A stretch of DNA of 64,000 nt from Aldrovandia affinis (Eukaryota > Chordata > Actinopteri > Notacanthiformes > Halosauridae). Numbering within the stretch: position 1 is the stretch's first letter; each line of letters begins with the position of its first letter. Below are positions 1-11,340 of the stretch, piece after piece. The notes beneath the pieces were generated by a model. The model was not told the DNA's origin, did no database searches, and worked only from the letters and a program-made list of their open reading frames with translations. The translations under genes and the position numbers were made by a program. The stretch is taken from contig JAINUG010000023.1 in assembly GCA_029706075.1 (NCBI GenBank), forward strand, positions 1,703,501-1,767,500. The letters are read 5' to 3'.

Positions 1-1810
1 AATCTAACACACTCAAGATGAAAGGCTGACATCCTAAAAATGAGAGCACTGCATTTAACGAAGCATGGAAATTGAGTGGGAGCCAGGGGGATATTCAAAT
101 ATCTGAAGATATGCTCAACCAGGAGGTCTGCATTCTTAACTCGTTTTTTGTACAGCACTGCCACTGGATCTCGGTTTTCCCTGGCCACTTTCCCTGAGGA
201 TTACAGTTAATAAAGCATGTGGTTTTCATCCCTGACAAACAATGTGTCAGTCAAACCACAAACAGCACATGAGACTCAATGTTATAAATGTATCTGCGCT
301 CTTGAAACTGGACTGTCCAAAGTTACTCACCCTGAACCAATCCGAGCAAGTTATATAGATCATATTGGTTCTCTCTCAACAGACATTGCACTACAAAACT
401 ATCTTAGAATTGCTTAAATACATCTGCATAATCCTTTTAAATTCCATTCTCTGCTTCTCATTGTTTAAAAAATATATTAAAAAATCATTTTGTGGTTGTC
501 TCTACTTGCCATAACTTCACTGTTCTAGTTTCTGCATTCCATTTCATGCTTATCGGATAAAATTGTGTGCTGTGAAGCACTCACTCTTCATTTACATGGG
601 ATGAGGGGGTGTCAAAATCATACCCTGCAGCAATGAAGTCTCTGCAGGCTTGTGGTGTTTCCTTTCAACTTCCAGGTAATTTAGATCTTGGAAACAAGGT
701 AACTGGAGTTAGATTTACTTGGAGCGAGTGGGTAAACAAGGTCCGTGTGAACTGGAGTCTGACACCAGATGAGAGACTGACTCATGTGCAGTGAGGGGCT
801 TCTACAGGTTTCTCCCTGATCCTTCCAATGTGAAACATTAGTCTTGCTGCTCACCTTGTGTAATATGAACTTCATGGCAAAGTTAAACTGGGTAATCCAC
901 TGGCCTTGTTGACAGAATTGATGCATGGAATAAATATGAATCGGACAGTAGTCCAATTCACAAGTTGGAAGTTGAAAACTACAGTTCACGGTTGTTATAT
1001 GAAGGTCTTGCATATTCTTTATCTATCAGATGATAAATAAGAGAACATCAGACTCATGTGCAGTGAGGGGCTTCTGTAAATTACAGTGTCAGGTTTCTCC
1101 ACACAAAACTGATCCTTCCAATGTGAAACATTAGTCTTGCACCGCTCACCTTGTGTAATATGAACTTTACAGCTAACCACACTTGGCAAAGTTTTTCTGA
1201 GGTCCTAAATATCTTCTAAGGCCAGCTGCAAATGTACATAAAACACAGAAATAATAACTACCCAATTACAGATTTCAAGTCCGGTAGCTGCACTTTCGCC
1301 TGTTTAACAGTTTAAGTGCAACCCGTCGTTAAATATAACGAATGGATAATGCTGTCACAACATCACCTGGAAAAATATTAATTGCTAAAGCTAGTTAAAA
1401 TGCTACAAAGTAACAAGGCTAGGTAGGCAGCCTAACAGCCTACTAGCAAAACTTAATTGCTAAAGCTAAACCTCTTACCCGGTAATTGAATGTAAAGGGA
1501 TGCGAAAGCAAACATGTAAATAACAGACATGCTCCACAGAAACATATGTCTTGGTAGTCTTATTTCCCCCATATCTGTGTTTTTGTGGTGTTAATGTCTG
1601 TTACAGTTTCTTATATTTCGTAAAAAGCCACGTCGTTTCTGCACAGGTCCCTCCAGTTTGGGAAAAGTGGAGAATGCGAAGGCGTGGCTTCTATTTCCTC
1701 GACATGCGCAGTGGTCGATATTTCAGCGCGCTTAGGGGTGTGGTTTTTATATGCAGCATTGAAAGAGCGCCGGGTGCAGTGTTAGCGAAGTCCGTTTATA
1801 ATAAGTGATT
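1..1810. repeat. Flank repeat, copy F1
   Basis: The stretch from the window start recurs, diverged, at 12826-13822 (F2), and its part at about 1388-1653 recurs at 46126-46386 (F3). No gene is supported. Several short open frames exist, but they are not conserved between the copies. The 3' part (about 1660-1810) is richer in CpG and holds a TATA-like stretch near 1747, which could be an old promoter; this is weak. The repeat lies outside the sulfotransferase array each time, so it marks the borders of the amplified region. Confidence 0.7.
779..1197. repeat. Direct duplication inside F1
   Basis: A segment of about 110-150 bp occurs at 779-887 and again at 1051-1197. Both start GACTCATGTGCAGTGAGGGG and run to a shared end near TTGTGTAATATGAACTT. 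The second copy has small insertions. This is a local direct duplication about 270 bp apart, with no coding potential seen. Confidence 0.7.
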
Positions 1811-2042
1811 TTAGACTTGTTTTTTTACCGAAGTCGCTTGAAACTTTGGGAGTTGCAGGTTGTGGTTTTTTGGTCTTGTTTAAAAAAATGTGTTTGCTTG
1901 TAAAGGAAAATCATATCCTATATCCAGATGTATGGAATGACACAGTCTGTTCACTACAAGTAATATCACCTGCTGTTAATATCACCCCCCTCTCTCACAC
2001 ACACATTGTAATTTCTGTCATCATCCTCATTTAAAAACATCC

Positions 2043-2219
2043 CTCTCGCCATTTCACCGGTAATCGTGATTTTGGAAAGTTATACTAATTTGACAAAGAA
2101 GTGGGCAAATCAATTTTAAGCTCCTGACCTCTCACCATTTCACCGAAACGCGCGCCAAGTTTAATTTTGTGATTTTGGAAAGTTATACTAACAGTATGGT
2201 GACAAAGAAGTGGGCAAAT
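2043..2219. repeat. Short tandem duplication
   Basis: Two related blocks (2043-2110 and 2129-2219) share CCATTTCACCG, GTGATTTTGGAAAGTTATAC and GACAAAGAAGTGGGCAAAT. The rest of 1811-2480 shows no gene. Confidence 0.65.
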
Positions 2220-2672
2220 TATGGGGAAAAACTATTAGTTTATAAGCTCCTGTGTGTATGTATGCATGTATATAGCAGTTTATGGGCTTGTTTTGGGCTC
2301 GTTAATAATATTGTAATTATGGTTATCACGACCTACATCAGCGAGAGAAAATTAACATGGCTTTATTATTAAAACTGTTAAATAGAAATAGTAATGTTAC
2401 AAATCGTCTTGTAGAATGTTTGGAGACAGTTAAACTCTCCTGGGTGGGCAGTAAGGACAGATCACCTTCATGTTTTATATTGTAACGGTGGGCCATAGAA
2501 ATGCTAGCTGCCCTCCATTGTACCTTGTGTATAGCATGCTAGGTGATTAACAGTAGCCTACTAAACTATAACATGTCCCAGGGGCCCTTGCGGCCAGCTA
2601 GGCGTAATATTGCTAGCTAGCAGTGGTGGGCCGTCAGGGCCTGCAAGGCCTTCTCTGCTGGCCTAAAAATAT

Positions 2673-3176
2673 CTGAATCACAGACTGATGTTAATTATAT
2701 TTTGTCCATGAATACTTATTAAATAATTCCAAATGGTCTGTCCGCTTCCTTTCATAGCTTTTCCCCTGGTTGCGCTGCGTCCAGACGTGTATTTTCATAT
2801 TAAAGCATTTAACCAATCACATTTCAGCCATCATTTGTTGCCACGGTCAAAGAAATCTGCCTGGAGGCCTTCAAGGCCCTGTAGCATAAAATAAGTGTTG
2901 ATCAAACTGTTGCTTCAACCAATCAAATTTTGAGTTGGAGACACCAAGGCCTTCTAGAAGGCCTAGGTACGTCAGCGTATTCACACCCTTTGATTGGATA
3001 GTCAGAGAGTGTCTGACTATGATGTAATGTGATTGGTTAAATGCTTTAATATGAAAATACACGTCTGGAAGGAGCGCAGCCAGGGGAAAAGCTATGAAAG
3101 GAAGTGGACAGACCATTTGGAATTATTTAATAAGTATTCATGGACAAAATATAATTAACATCAGTCTGTGATTCAG
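2673..3176. repeat. 150-bp inverted repeat inside the hAT element
   Basis: The left arm (2673-2822) and right arm (3027-3176) are near-perfect inverse copies separated by about 200 bp. Both hold the same landmarks in opposite order: TGAATCACAGACTGATG, GGTCTGTCC and AACCAATCACAT. The spacer has further short GGCCTT-type palindromes. A transcript could fold into a long hairpin. Confidence 0.85.
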
Positions 3177-3182
3177 ACATTT

Positions 3183-3329
3183 GAGCGGACATTTTCAGCC
3201 CTAAAGCGAATTAAAACTTATGCCAGAAATACGACAGGGCAGGCTCGACTTTCAGCATTAGCTTCGATGGCGATAGAAAGAAAGGAGGATGGATTTTGTG
3301 TACAAATAATAAGGATTTTTGGTGAGTAA
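3183..3329 (+). pseudogene. hAT transposase C-terminal fragment (dimerisation region)
   Basis: An open stretch begins ERTFSALKRIKTYARNT and continues LSALASMAIERK, then stops at 3327. This pattern is the C-terminal hAT dimerisation domain of ZMYM1-like transposases, in which a short (E)R(T/S)FS-LK-IK motif is followed by a helix with LS-LALMSIE. No upstream transposase coding sequence remains: the inverted repeat abuts it directly. It confirms the hAT call but cannot make a working enzyme. A related N-terminal and central fragment of the same superfamily lies at 59950-60750. Confidence 0.8.
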
Positions 3330-4462
3330 AATGTTGCTATTTTCCTAAATAATATTGCAATTTTATGAGGTTATTATTGATGTTTCATGTTACAATCTTG
3401 TTTAGCTAGCTATCTAACCAGCTAAGTTTATGTAATAAACATGAGCTGTGACTCGAATAAAAATAGCGATCATAAAACAGGTCAGCTAGCGCTTTTTCTT
3501 ATTATGATCAGTGTGTTTGTATGATTTAATGAAGTGGCTAACTTATTATAGCTAACCACCTTAGTCTTTAACATTAACTTTGTATCATTCAATTTTTAAT
3601 AACAAGCTAGCCAGCATGCAAGGCAGATAATAACATGGCACGGCAGGCTGCATTACAAAATGTTATAGATAGCATAACTATCCCACACTGAACACAGGCT
3701 GGTTCTGGTTCTGCCGGTCCGGTCTCGCGGTGAGAAGAGAACCGTGTCTCTCTGGTGGCAGCAGTGAGTTGTCTTTCTGTAAGCACAGATTCTCACCCGC
3801 TGTGATGAGGCAGGCCTGGGTCTGTGAGAGGGGACAGTGACCCCCCGTCTTCCTCTGTTATGTCCTGTCCCTACACCGTCCCCATAGCCCCATGTTTATA
3901 CTGCATTTCTGCATAATAAGAATAAGATGGTTTTTATAGCCATAAAATAGTTATTGAGGGGTGGATCGATTCAGACGGAGCCATAGGCGTAGCGTGGGGG
4001 GTGCTACCCCCCCGGTCCGCAAATAAATAAACTGGTCTCAGCTTTCTCTCGCGTGAACCCCCTGGTCCGCGGAAAATGAAACCGGTGAACGGTGAAAGGT
4101 TGGGCAGCGTTACGTTACTGCGCTACGCCACTGGGCAGAGCACTACTGAAGGCCTAGGTGTGAAATGCACGGCCCGCCACTGCTACCTAGTTATGTTCAT
4201 AATGCTGTAAATGTTCTAATATGAGGAACCACGTGATTGGAATTAAAGCCCCTTTCCCCCTGTTGTGAATGATGTTTGGATGTGTATATGTGACGACCGA
4301 CCATCACTGTGTGAGTATGCGTTGAGAATGGCCCCCGTGTGTTTCTTATGCATGACTTGTAGGCTACTTCCCCTGTGCTACATGCTTTATTATGATAAAG
4401 AAGTAGTACTGAAATGGAAAAGCAAAGTCTCGACTCTTGATTCCGTGGCGTCCACCACTACA

Positions 4463-6331
4463 TTGGTGTCGGAAGTGGGATCTACGCAGCGGCGACTGGC
4501 AGCTCCCCCTCTCCCCATCAGCTCGACCAAAGACAGCCTTCACCATCGGCAGGGGATTATGGGAATTCAACGTAATGCCGTTCGGTCTGTGTAACAGCGT
4601 GCGTGGTGTACCTAGATATCATCCTAGTACACGCGTCTACCTACGCGGCTGCGCTAAACAACCTGCGCACTGTGTTCGAGCTGATCGCCAAGGCGAACCT
4701 ACGCCTAAACCCGGTGAAGTGCAGCCTCTTCCGCCGACAGACCAGCTTCCTGGGGCACGTCGTAAGCGAAAGGGGAGTGTCGACCGACCCGGTGAAAGTA
4801 GAGGCAGTGTAAAAATGGCCAACGTCAACAGGCAAGGTGCGCAGCTTCCTGGGCCTAGCCTCATACTATCGAAGGTTCATCGCGGGGTTCGCTAACATTG
4901 CCCGGCCCCTGCACCAGCTCACTGAGAAGGGGCAGCGGCTCATGTGGTCACCAGCGAGCCAAGACGCCTTCGACCACCTATGCAAGGCTCTCATCACCGC
5001 TCCCATCTTAGCCATTCCAGACCCGACAAAGCCCTTTATTCTGGACACTGACGCCAGTAACAATGGCGTAGGAGCCGTCCTCTCGCAGGCAAGCGAGGAC
5101 GGCGAGAGAGTGGTGGCCTATTACAGCCGTGCACTGCACAAGACGGAGCACAACTACTGCGTGACAAGGTGGGAGCTGCTGACAGTCATCGCAGCCACCA
5201 AGCACTTCAGGGCGTACCTCACCGGAAATCGATTGATGCTCCGGACTGACCACACCTCCCTTCAATGGCTGCTGCATTTTAAAGACCCAGAGGGACAAGT
5301 AGCCCGCTGGCTAGAGGCTCTACAAGAGTTCGACTTCAAAACAGCATCGGGCAGGAACAAAACACCTGAATGCCGATGCGCTGTCTCATCGCCCCTGTGG
5401 CGCAGAAGCCTGCCGTCACTGCGAGCTGGTGGAGGAAAAAGACGCAAAGAAAAGGCCGGAGCTGTGTGGCTGCCGCCGTGCCTGACACCAACCCCCCAAC
5501 AGTGATATGCGACCTAACGCCTCCTCAAGTCCGCGCAGCCCAGGAGGGAGATGAAGAGGTCAGCCCGGTGCTTCAGTGGCTAAGAACAGGGGTGAGGTCT
5601 AATCACTCCACACTCTACCCCTTCTCCCCAGCAGTCAAGCAGCTGGAGGCTAAGTGGGGCCCACTCCACCTCCACGACGGCATGCCGTACCGCCGCTGGT
5701 CAGACCCGGTCCGGGGCGTCATTCGCCAGCAGCTCGTAACCCCCCTTCAGCTACGGCCCACTGTGCTACGCCTGGTCCACGACACCGCTGGTTCCGGACA
5801 CTACATCGCACCGCCTCCGAGAGCAGTTTTACTGGGGGCGTTGCCGTCGAGATGTGATCTCCCACTGCCACCGGTGCGACACCTGCACCTCAAAGAAAGG
5901 TCCGCCGGGCCACTGCACTACGACACATGCTGCACGGAGCGGGAGTTTCAAGCAAGCGAACGGGTGTGGGTGTTTAATCCTCGAAGGAGAAAGGGCCGGT
6001 CACCGAAGCTGGACAGTGACTAGGAAGGCCCCTGCCTCGTCCTCGAACGACTTTCAGACGTGGTCTACAAGCTGCGACCTGGGCGATGAGGAATGCCCCT
6101 TGACCCCGAGAGAGAGACACGCGTCTCCCCGTCGCGGCTCACAGCCCGCTGACTCACCTCCGCTCCCCAGCGACTCACCATCAGCGGCATGGACCTCGGT
6201 TCGCCGCCGGGTCGCGATCACCAACATCGCCGTCGCCTGCAACCGGCCAGACATTGCCGCCCGACTTTGTTCCAGTGGACTGGGTTAGATGCAGCGAGGA
6301 CGCTGCTATTTGTTTTAAAACGGGGGGGTAG
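4463..6331 (+). pseudogene. Gypsy pol remnants (RT, RNase H, integrase ends)
   Basis: Coding traces appear in the normal pol order. About 4545-4600 encodes an RT segment with WEFNVMPFGLCN. About 4600-4810 resumes at the catalytic box, which reads YLDIILVH instead of YLDDILVH, so one catalytic Asp is lost, and runs through RLNPVKC to FLGHVVSERGV. About 4837-5360 encodes the connection and RNase H, with FLGLASYYRRFI, ILDTDASNNGVGAVL and LRTDHTSLQWL. A frame break near 5365 leads to linker and integrase zinc-finger traces up to about 5910. The tail (5935-6290) carries WVFNPRRRKGRSPK, an integrase C-terminal segment. The gag, protease, RT fingers and integrase core are missing. Several frame changes make it non-functional. 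Confidence 0.85.
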
Positions 6332-6758
6332 TGTAATGGTGGGCAGCTAGCCTAGCCACAGAAATGCTAGCTGCCCTCCATTGTACTTTGTGTATAGCAT
6401 GCTAGGTGGCTAACAGTAGCCTACGAAACTATTAACATGTCCCAGGGGCCCTTGCGCCCAGCTAGGCATAAGATTGCTAGCTAGTTATGTTCATAATGCT
6501 GTAAATGTTCTAATATGAGGAACCACGTGATTGGAATGAAAGCCCCTTTCCCCCTGTTGTGAATGATGTTTGGATGTGTATATGTGACGACCGACCATCA
6601 CTGTGTGTGTATGCGTTGAGAATGGCCCCCGTGTGTTTCTTATGCATGACTTGTAGGCTACTTCCCCTGTGCTACATGCTTTATTATGATAAAGAAGTAG
6701 TACTGAAATGGAAAAGCAAAGTCTCTCGACTCTTGATTCCGTGGCGTCCACCACTGCA
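6332..6758 (+). repeat. 3' LTR of gypsy element
   Basis: This 427-bp LTR starts TGTAATGGTGG and ends CCACTGCA. It aligns with both halves of the 5' LTR across the hAT insertion and contains the empty hAT target (CTAGCTAG near 6478). Confidence 0.88.
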
Positions 6759-7009
6759 ATATCCATGCAGACTTCATTTAAATGTTCACTGGGTTTATTG
6801 ATTACTTGCTATTCATTAATGAACGGTGGCCTGTTTTTCACACAATAGCAACACTAGCCAGATTTATTTCCCCACTTCCTGATGACATTTATTCCCTCAC
6901 CAGGGCAAATATGCTTGAAACACACTCTGGCTCCAGACCCACGGCAGAACCACAAAACAGCTACAGGCCTTACACCAGGTCCTATTCAGGAAGTCACTGT
7001 GCATGCAAA
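6759..7009. other. Single-copy spacer between gypsy element and unit A
   Basis: No gene or repeat is recognised here. Near 6983 the homology with the 3' flank of the other sulfotransferase copies begins. At this point copies B-E carry a hAT-like terminus and copy A does not. Confidence 0.6.
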
Positions 7010-7366
7010 GTTATGGTAATAAAATAAGACCAATAAATGTATGTTTAAAAATATATTTTTCAGAATAGTCATTGTACAGTGCAAGCACTTTGCACTATAC
7101 CATACAACATGTCAGTGCATTCAAATAAAGTGCAGTCAACACTACTATTACAATTGTGTAGTACAGTGTGATCATGGAATGTTCAAATTAAGTACTTCTA
7201 TGGTAATAATAGTAACTTAAAAGGTCAACAATCAAAGAAATAAACAGTAATAAATAAAAAATAAACATGAAACTTAAAAAAAGTGTACATTAATAGTAAG
7301 TAGTAAAGCAATATATTAGGGATTTATACAGATGCAATACAAAACACAACTACTGGTATATATATA

Positions 7367-7906
7367 CAGTACCAGTCAAAAGTTTGAGTACACCTGCCGG
7401 AAACTAGGTTTATCTCATAATTGACAATGTTTTACACCATATAAGTTTCTTTAAATACTTGAAAATTTAAAAAAACACATGTAACGATAAACAAAAGGAA
7501 CATCAAAGCAATGTTCAATAAATTGGAATCTTGGATTCCTCAAAATAGCCACCCTTTGCTGTGATAACAGCCTCACAAACACGGGCCATTTGGTTAATAC
7601 GTTTCAGCAGGAAATCACCCGATATGTCTTCCCAGCTCTCCTGCAGCAATTCCCAGATGCACTTGTGGGTTCCTTTGCTTTGACTGTTCTGTCCAGTTCA
7701 TCCCATAAAGGTTATATGGGATTGAGGTCTGGACACTGGGCAGGCCAGGTCCTTAGTTTGAGTTGTCCTTCACGTTCCCCCTTCACCAGATAGTTCTTGC
7801 ACAACTTCAAGGTGTGGTTTGGGTCGTTATCTTGCTCAAGAATGAAGGAGTGCCCGCTTAGCCATAGTCCAGATGGAAGGTGTACTCAAATTTTTGACTG
7901 GTACTG
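7367..7906 (-). mobile_element. Deleted Tc1/mariner element
   Basis: Inverted ends CAGTACCAGTCAAAAGTTTGAGTACACCT-like and their complement are flanked by TA (7365-7366, 7907-7908). The 540-bp interior is a deleted Tc1-type transposase gene on the minus strand. Recognisable parts include the text for aligned PWPSQSPDL-like and NDPKHT-like regions near 7690-7850, broken by deletions. The other four array copies show the empty site in the matching 3' flank, so the insertion came after copy A split off. It is non-functional. Confidence 0.85.
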
Positions 7907-8021
7907 TATATATATATGCATTTAAATTTACACTGCTTAACAAAACCAGAGTTCATGGTATGAAGTGTATCATAATGTCTAAGTCAGTGTACAGTGTACA
8001 CAAGTGTCATTTCACAATGTG

Positions 8022-10368
8022 TTAGCACTCATACTCCACACTGCTGGCTAGCTCACTGGAGTTGATCTTCTCCCCGAGCAATACTTCAAATTGGGAATTC
8101 TGGTCTTGGGTAAAGTGGTTCTTCCAGTCACCGACAGCACCTGAGTGGGCACAAATAAAATCATTTATTTTACATTCAAAAACGTTTCGGACAGAATTAA
8201 CAATCAGCCTTTTATTTTCCTAATTACATTTAGGGCTTAAATGCAATCCACTTAAATCTTTCATCTTTAATGTGCAGGCTACTGTACGATGTGATTGTGC
8301 TGGATGAGGATCCCTCACCTTTCCTGAAGATAAGCTTCCTGTCAGACGTCAGGGCACACACAGTGTGGTTGGCATCTGACCGCTCCTTCTCCTTCTCCAC
8401 TCTCGCTTTCATCTCCCTGAAGGAGGACTTCTTTGAGATTTCTCTCACCTGGTCCTCGGTGACCCTGACACCCAAAAACTCGCTGATCTCTTGAACGCAT
8501 TTCGGGAGATCCTGAGAGAAGACACATTTTCAGTTAAGAGTTCTTGCACTTATACGACATTGAAAAACTTGTTGGACTTCCACTATTATTGGCTCTTTAT
8601 TGCTCAATTATCAATATAAAAATGTAATGATTCTACTATTGGCCATGTTCATGGACATGCTTTGACTTAATTTCAGACCCACCTTTTTCAAGGACTCATA
8701 GTACACAAAGAGTGTATTTCCATTATCATTTCTCTCCCAGCTGAGTAGATGGTCAACCCAAGAGCCATACACCACTGCAAGGAAAGGGACTTGTTAAAAT
8801 CTTATCTTGACTCCATGCAACAAGGTAAACAACATTAGGGCATAACATTTATTTATTTGTTAATTATCATACAAATGTCCTATATTCTGTAACTAAACTG
8901 AACAGCAGGTTCTGCAAAGCATTGCAACCCACAGTGCTCGTAACCTGAGCCCAGCCAACCAACCACTATGTTAAACTGCTGCATGATCATGCTTTCTGTT
9001 AGCCTGCTTCTAAGACAGATGTGTTTGAGGTTTTTTGTAGCACTATGCGTACCTTCTCCTTTCAAGAACATGTCCAGGAAGGTGGCCCACTTGTCCACCT
9101 TGGGCAGGTGAGGGTTCTGCTGATAGTAGTGAAACATTGACACGGCTGTGTCCTTAGGATTCCTGATCACATAGATCACCTGGACGGACAGATGCAAGAG
9201 CACACATTCAGAAAGCTGGTAAAATACCACACCCCCATAATGATTGTCATGAAACAGATACCTAACCAGGAAAGGCACGCAACTTATTTTTTGTCAAATT
9301 TGAAGCAGTTTTTAATTATGATATTCAACAGAAGAGTAAAGGCTGCACTGTTGGCAGTGTTCCTGATGGCAGGGTTGTTATGGATTTCCTTTTAACGCAT
9401 TTAATGAAGGTTTTCACAAAATGGTTATCTTGTCTTATTTTAACCTCAGCCCACTATTTCATGGCTGTGCACTCCCTTTATAAGTGCCTGCAAACTAATA
9501 AATGTAAGTTGAGCATTTCATACTGGTTTATACTGGCTGGTCCCAAAGGTTTGTTAATGTCATAAAACATCAAGTCTTATATCATTGGTTCTTAAAAGCA
9601 GAGTGCACTGTCTTGCTAAGTGTAGTGGGTCTGGATTGTAGAAGTAGGCATTCCTCGGTTTTGCATGCTGTCTCTTTCCACAAGCGCTGTGCCATTTCAT
9701 CATTGGCTCTGAATGGTGGGGCTGAGAGGCTTACCTTGCAGCGTTTGGTCTGGAGCTCCCTGGGCACCATGTTTTTGGGCAGGTGTGTGGGGATCAACCT
9801 TGGGCTGGGGAGGTTCTTCAGCTCACCGAGCTTGGAGGGGTCTTGGAACTCCAGGGGCTGGGTGAGGGTCACCTGCCCGGTGGGATGTGTCGGACTACGG
9901 CAGTGGTACAGGTTCTTCAAGATCTCTGCCAGCCAGTGAGTACCTGAAAGGACACAGTAACCATATTGTTGAGAAGAGCTTTCTGAACAAACAAGACACC
10001 TCTTCCTCCAGCTGTGAGAAACATGAGCAAAAAAACCTGATATTTTAAAGGAACATTTTTTATTAAATACAGTGAGGAACCCATTGAAACAACTGCGTTA
10101 GTTGTGTTCAGCCAATGTACTGTACTGTACTGTAATCAGCAGGAGCCCTCGGCCACCACACTGCTGCCTAATTGTAGGCATTCAAAGCACAGCTTGATTC
10201 CAGATTCAACTGGTAAGAATGGCGCTTACCTGATTTGGGGTAGGAGACCAGCAGCACGTCATCCTCTCTGGCCTCAAATCTGTCCAGGGTGCGTAGCCGA
10301 TCGATCGACACCCTGGTGGGAAAGGGGATGCCATTGTAGGAATGAATGAGCTGTACGTCCTGGGGCAT
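8022..10368 (-). CDS. sult6b1-like: Cytosolic sulfotransferase, SULT6B1-like, copy A (intact)
   Basis: The enzyme would transfer sulfate from PAPS to a hydroxyl or amine of a small molecule in the cytosol; its substrate cannot be read from sequence. Six exons join without a stop into 292 residues: 10230-10368, 9735-9943, 9053-9179, 8683-8774, 8319-8511 and 8022-8140 (complement), all with GT-AG introns. The PAPS loop YPKSGTHW is at residues 43-50, split by intron 1. The catalytic His is in THLP (H100), the 3'-phosphate site is RNPKDTAVS (122-130), and the C-terminal motif is RKGAVGDWK (252-260). There is no signal peptide or membrane segment. The KTVE dimer motif is degenerate (KNHFTQ). Length and motifs fit SULT6B1-like proteins. 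The start is the first ATG of the exon, in a leader shared by all copies. It differs from the others at a few residues (F-E-A-R at 31-34, K-R-C-K at 113-116). Confidence 0.85.
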
Positions 10369-10411
10369 TTTCAAGCAGATTTTCTGTTCACGGACGAATG
10401 GATGCAGGTTC

Positions 10412-10535
10412 CTCTAGTCTCTTGCAAGCAGCTGTCTGTCTGTCTAGTCACAGGTGAACTGATGTATGTCCCTCCGGTCTCTTGTGAGCAGCGGTCTGTC
10501 TGTCTAGTCACAGGCAAAGTACTGTTTTGTTCTGG
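10412..10535 (-). repeat. Duplicated leader segment, copy A
   Basis: Two related blocks in the 5' leader each end with a TCTGTCTGTCTAGTCACAGG tract (10432-10452 and 10495-10515). Copy E has both blocks, B has a remnant, and C and D have one. Confidence 0.7.
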
Positions 10536-10613
10536 TCACCAGTGAAGGGCTGTCTTCAGCAGGGAGCGAGGAAGTGTGATCTCTCGACGTGTCTGCACCT
10601 CCTCTTATACCTC

Positions 10614-10619
10614 TTTGGG
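10614..10619 (-). promoter_or_regulatory. TATA box of sulfotransferase copy A
   Basis: TATAAG on the minus strand lies 251 bp upstream of the ATG and is conserved at the same place in all five copies. The leader between it and the ATG is the longest of the set. Confidence 0.6.
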
Positions 10620-10639
10620 CTTCGGAAAAGGGAAGTCGT

Positions 10640-11340
10640 AGAAAGTTAGGCAAACACTTTGCAGCGTCAAACCTAATTTACGTGAAGGAAGTGTTGTAAT
10701 TAACAAGGGTGTTGAACATTTGCAATTTTCCAATGAAAAAAAAAATGTTCTTGCTTTTTCTCACAGATTATCTAGATCCGGTCTGGTCTGAGAGTATAAA
10801 ATATGTCATTTATTAAAAATTGAAACAATAAGAATAATAACTTATCTTACTTCTCACAGAAGACAACTATTGTTTATTCCTTTTGATTGCCAAAATAAAG
10901 TAAATTATTCTGTCTCTTCCACTGCTACATGGCATTCCTCAAAATCTGCTCTAAAACTTAAAGCATGTGTGACAAAAAATAAATAAATTCATATAAAAAA
11001 TCCCCATATATATATAGAATTATAAATTCTATTAAAATGGAATAAAGTGTATGGTGTAACATCCTACAATATGTGGGATGTAAAGAAAAAAAGGTAGAGC
11101 ACATTATCTACACAACACATTCACAAATATACTCCTGATGTCTGAAGACTGTCATCATAAATTAAACCTCTACATTGAGAGGAAAGAGAAAAATCCCTCT
11201 GCTGTTTTACACAACTGTATATCACAGATCACAATAACACTCACCGTATGTGACTGGTGCTGATTATATAAAATAGTACATTCAATTCCAATTGTGCTAT
11301 TGTGTAATTATTATTTATATATATATATAAATATATATTT
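10640..11340 (-). other. 5' flank of copy A
   Basis: AT-rich and alignable, on the minus strand, with 20100-20900 and its equivalents. No gene is seen. It includes an inverted copy of the ATGATGACAG segment (near 11150) discussed for the lead module. Confidence 0.6.

Larger units (their letters stand above)
2621..4182 (+). mobile_element. Nonautonomous hAT element nested in the gypsy LTR
   Basis: The left end reads CAGTGGTGGGCCGT and the right end is the inverse of CAGTGGCGGGCCGT. An 8-bp target duplication flanks it (CTAGCTAG at 2613-2620, CTACCTAG at 4183-4190, one mismatch). The undisturbed 3' LTR of the host element shows the empty site with a single CTAGCTAG. Eight-base duplications and CAGTG-type ends are the hAT signature. 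The element keeps only the end of a transposase (3183-3329), so it is a deletion derivative. Confidence 0.88.
2481..4462 (+). repeat. 5' LTR of gypsy element, interrupted
   Basis: This matches the 3' LTR (6332-6758) along its length, except that a 1562-bp hAT element sits at 2621-4182. Without the insert and its duplicated 8 bp, the LTR is about 412 bp, against 427 bp for the 3' LTR. It ends CCACTACA. Confidence 0.85.
2481..6758 (+). mobile_element. Decayed Ty3/gypsy LTR retrotransposon with nested hAT insertion
   Basis: The element runs from a 5' LTR starting TGTAACGGTGG at 2481 to a 3' LTR ending CCACTGCA at 6758. It is flanked by ATAT on both sides (2477-2480 and 6759-6762), a plausible 4-bp target duplication. 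Just inside the 5' LTR a primer-binding-like stretch begins TTGGTGTCGGAAGTGGGATC (4463). A G-rich tract (about 6321-6328) precedes the 3' LTR, as a polypurine tract should. The interior is only about 1.9 kb. Gag, protease, most of the RT and the integrase core are deleted, so this copy cannot transpose by itself. It lies 3' of the inverted sulfotransferase copy A. Confidence 0.85.

Noticed and set aside
217-417. Short frame with CYKC near the window start
   Set aside because: The pattern loosely recalls a small cysteine-rich domain, but too few cysteines follow and the frame is not kept in F2.
5654-6288. Several overlapping proline- and arginine-rich open frames in the GC-rich gypsy interior
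   Set aside because: Shadow frames of decayed pol; only the frames with RT, RNase H or integrase motifs are meaningful.
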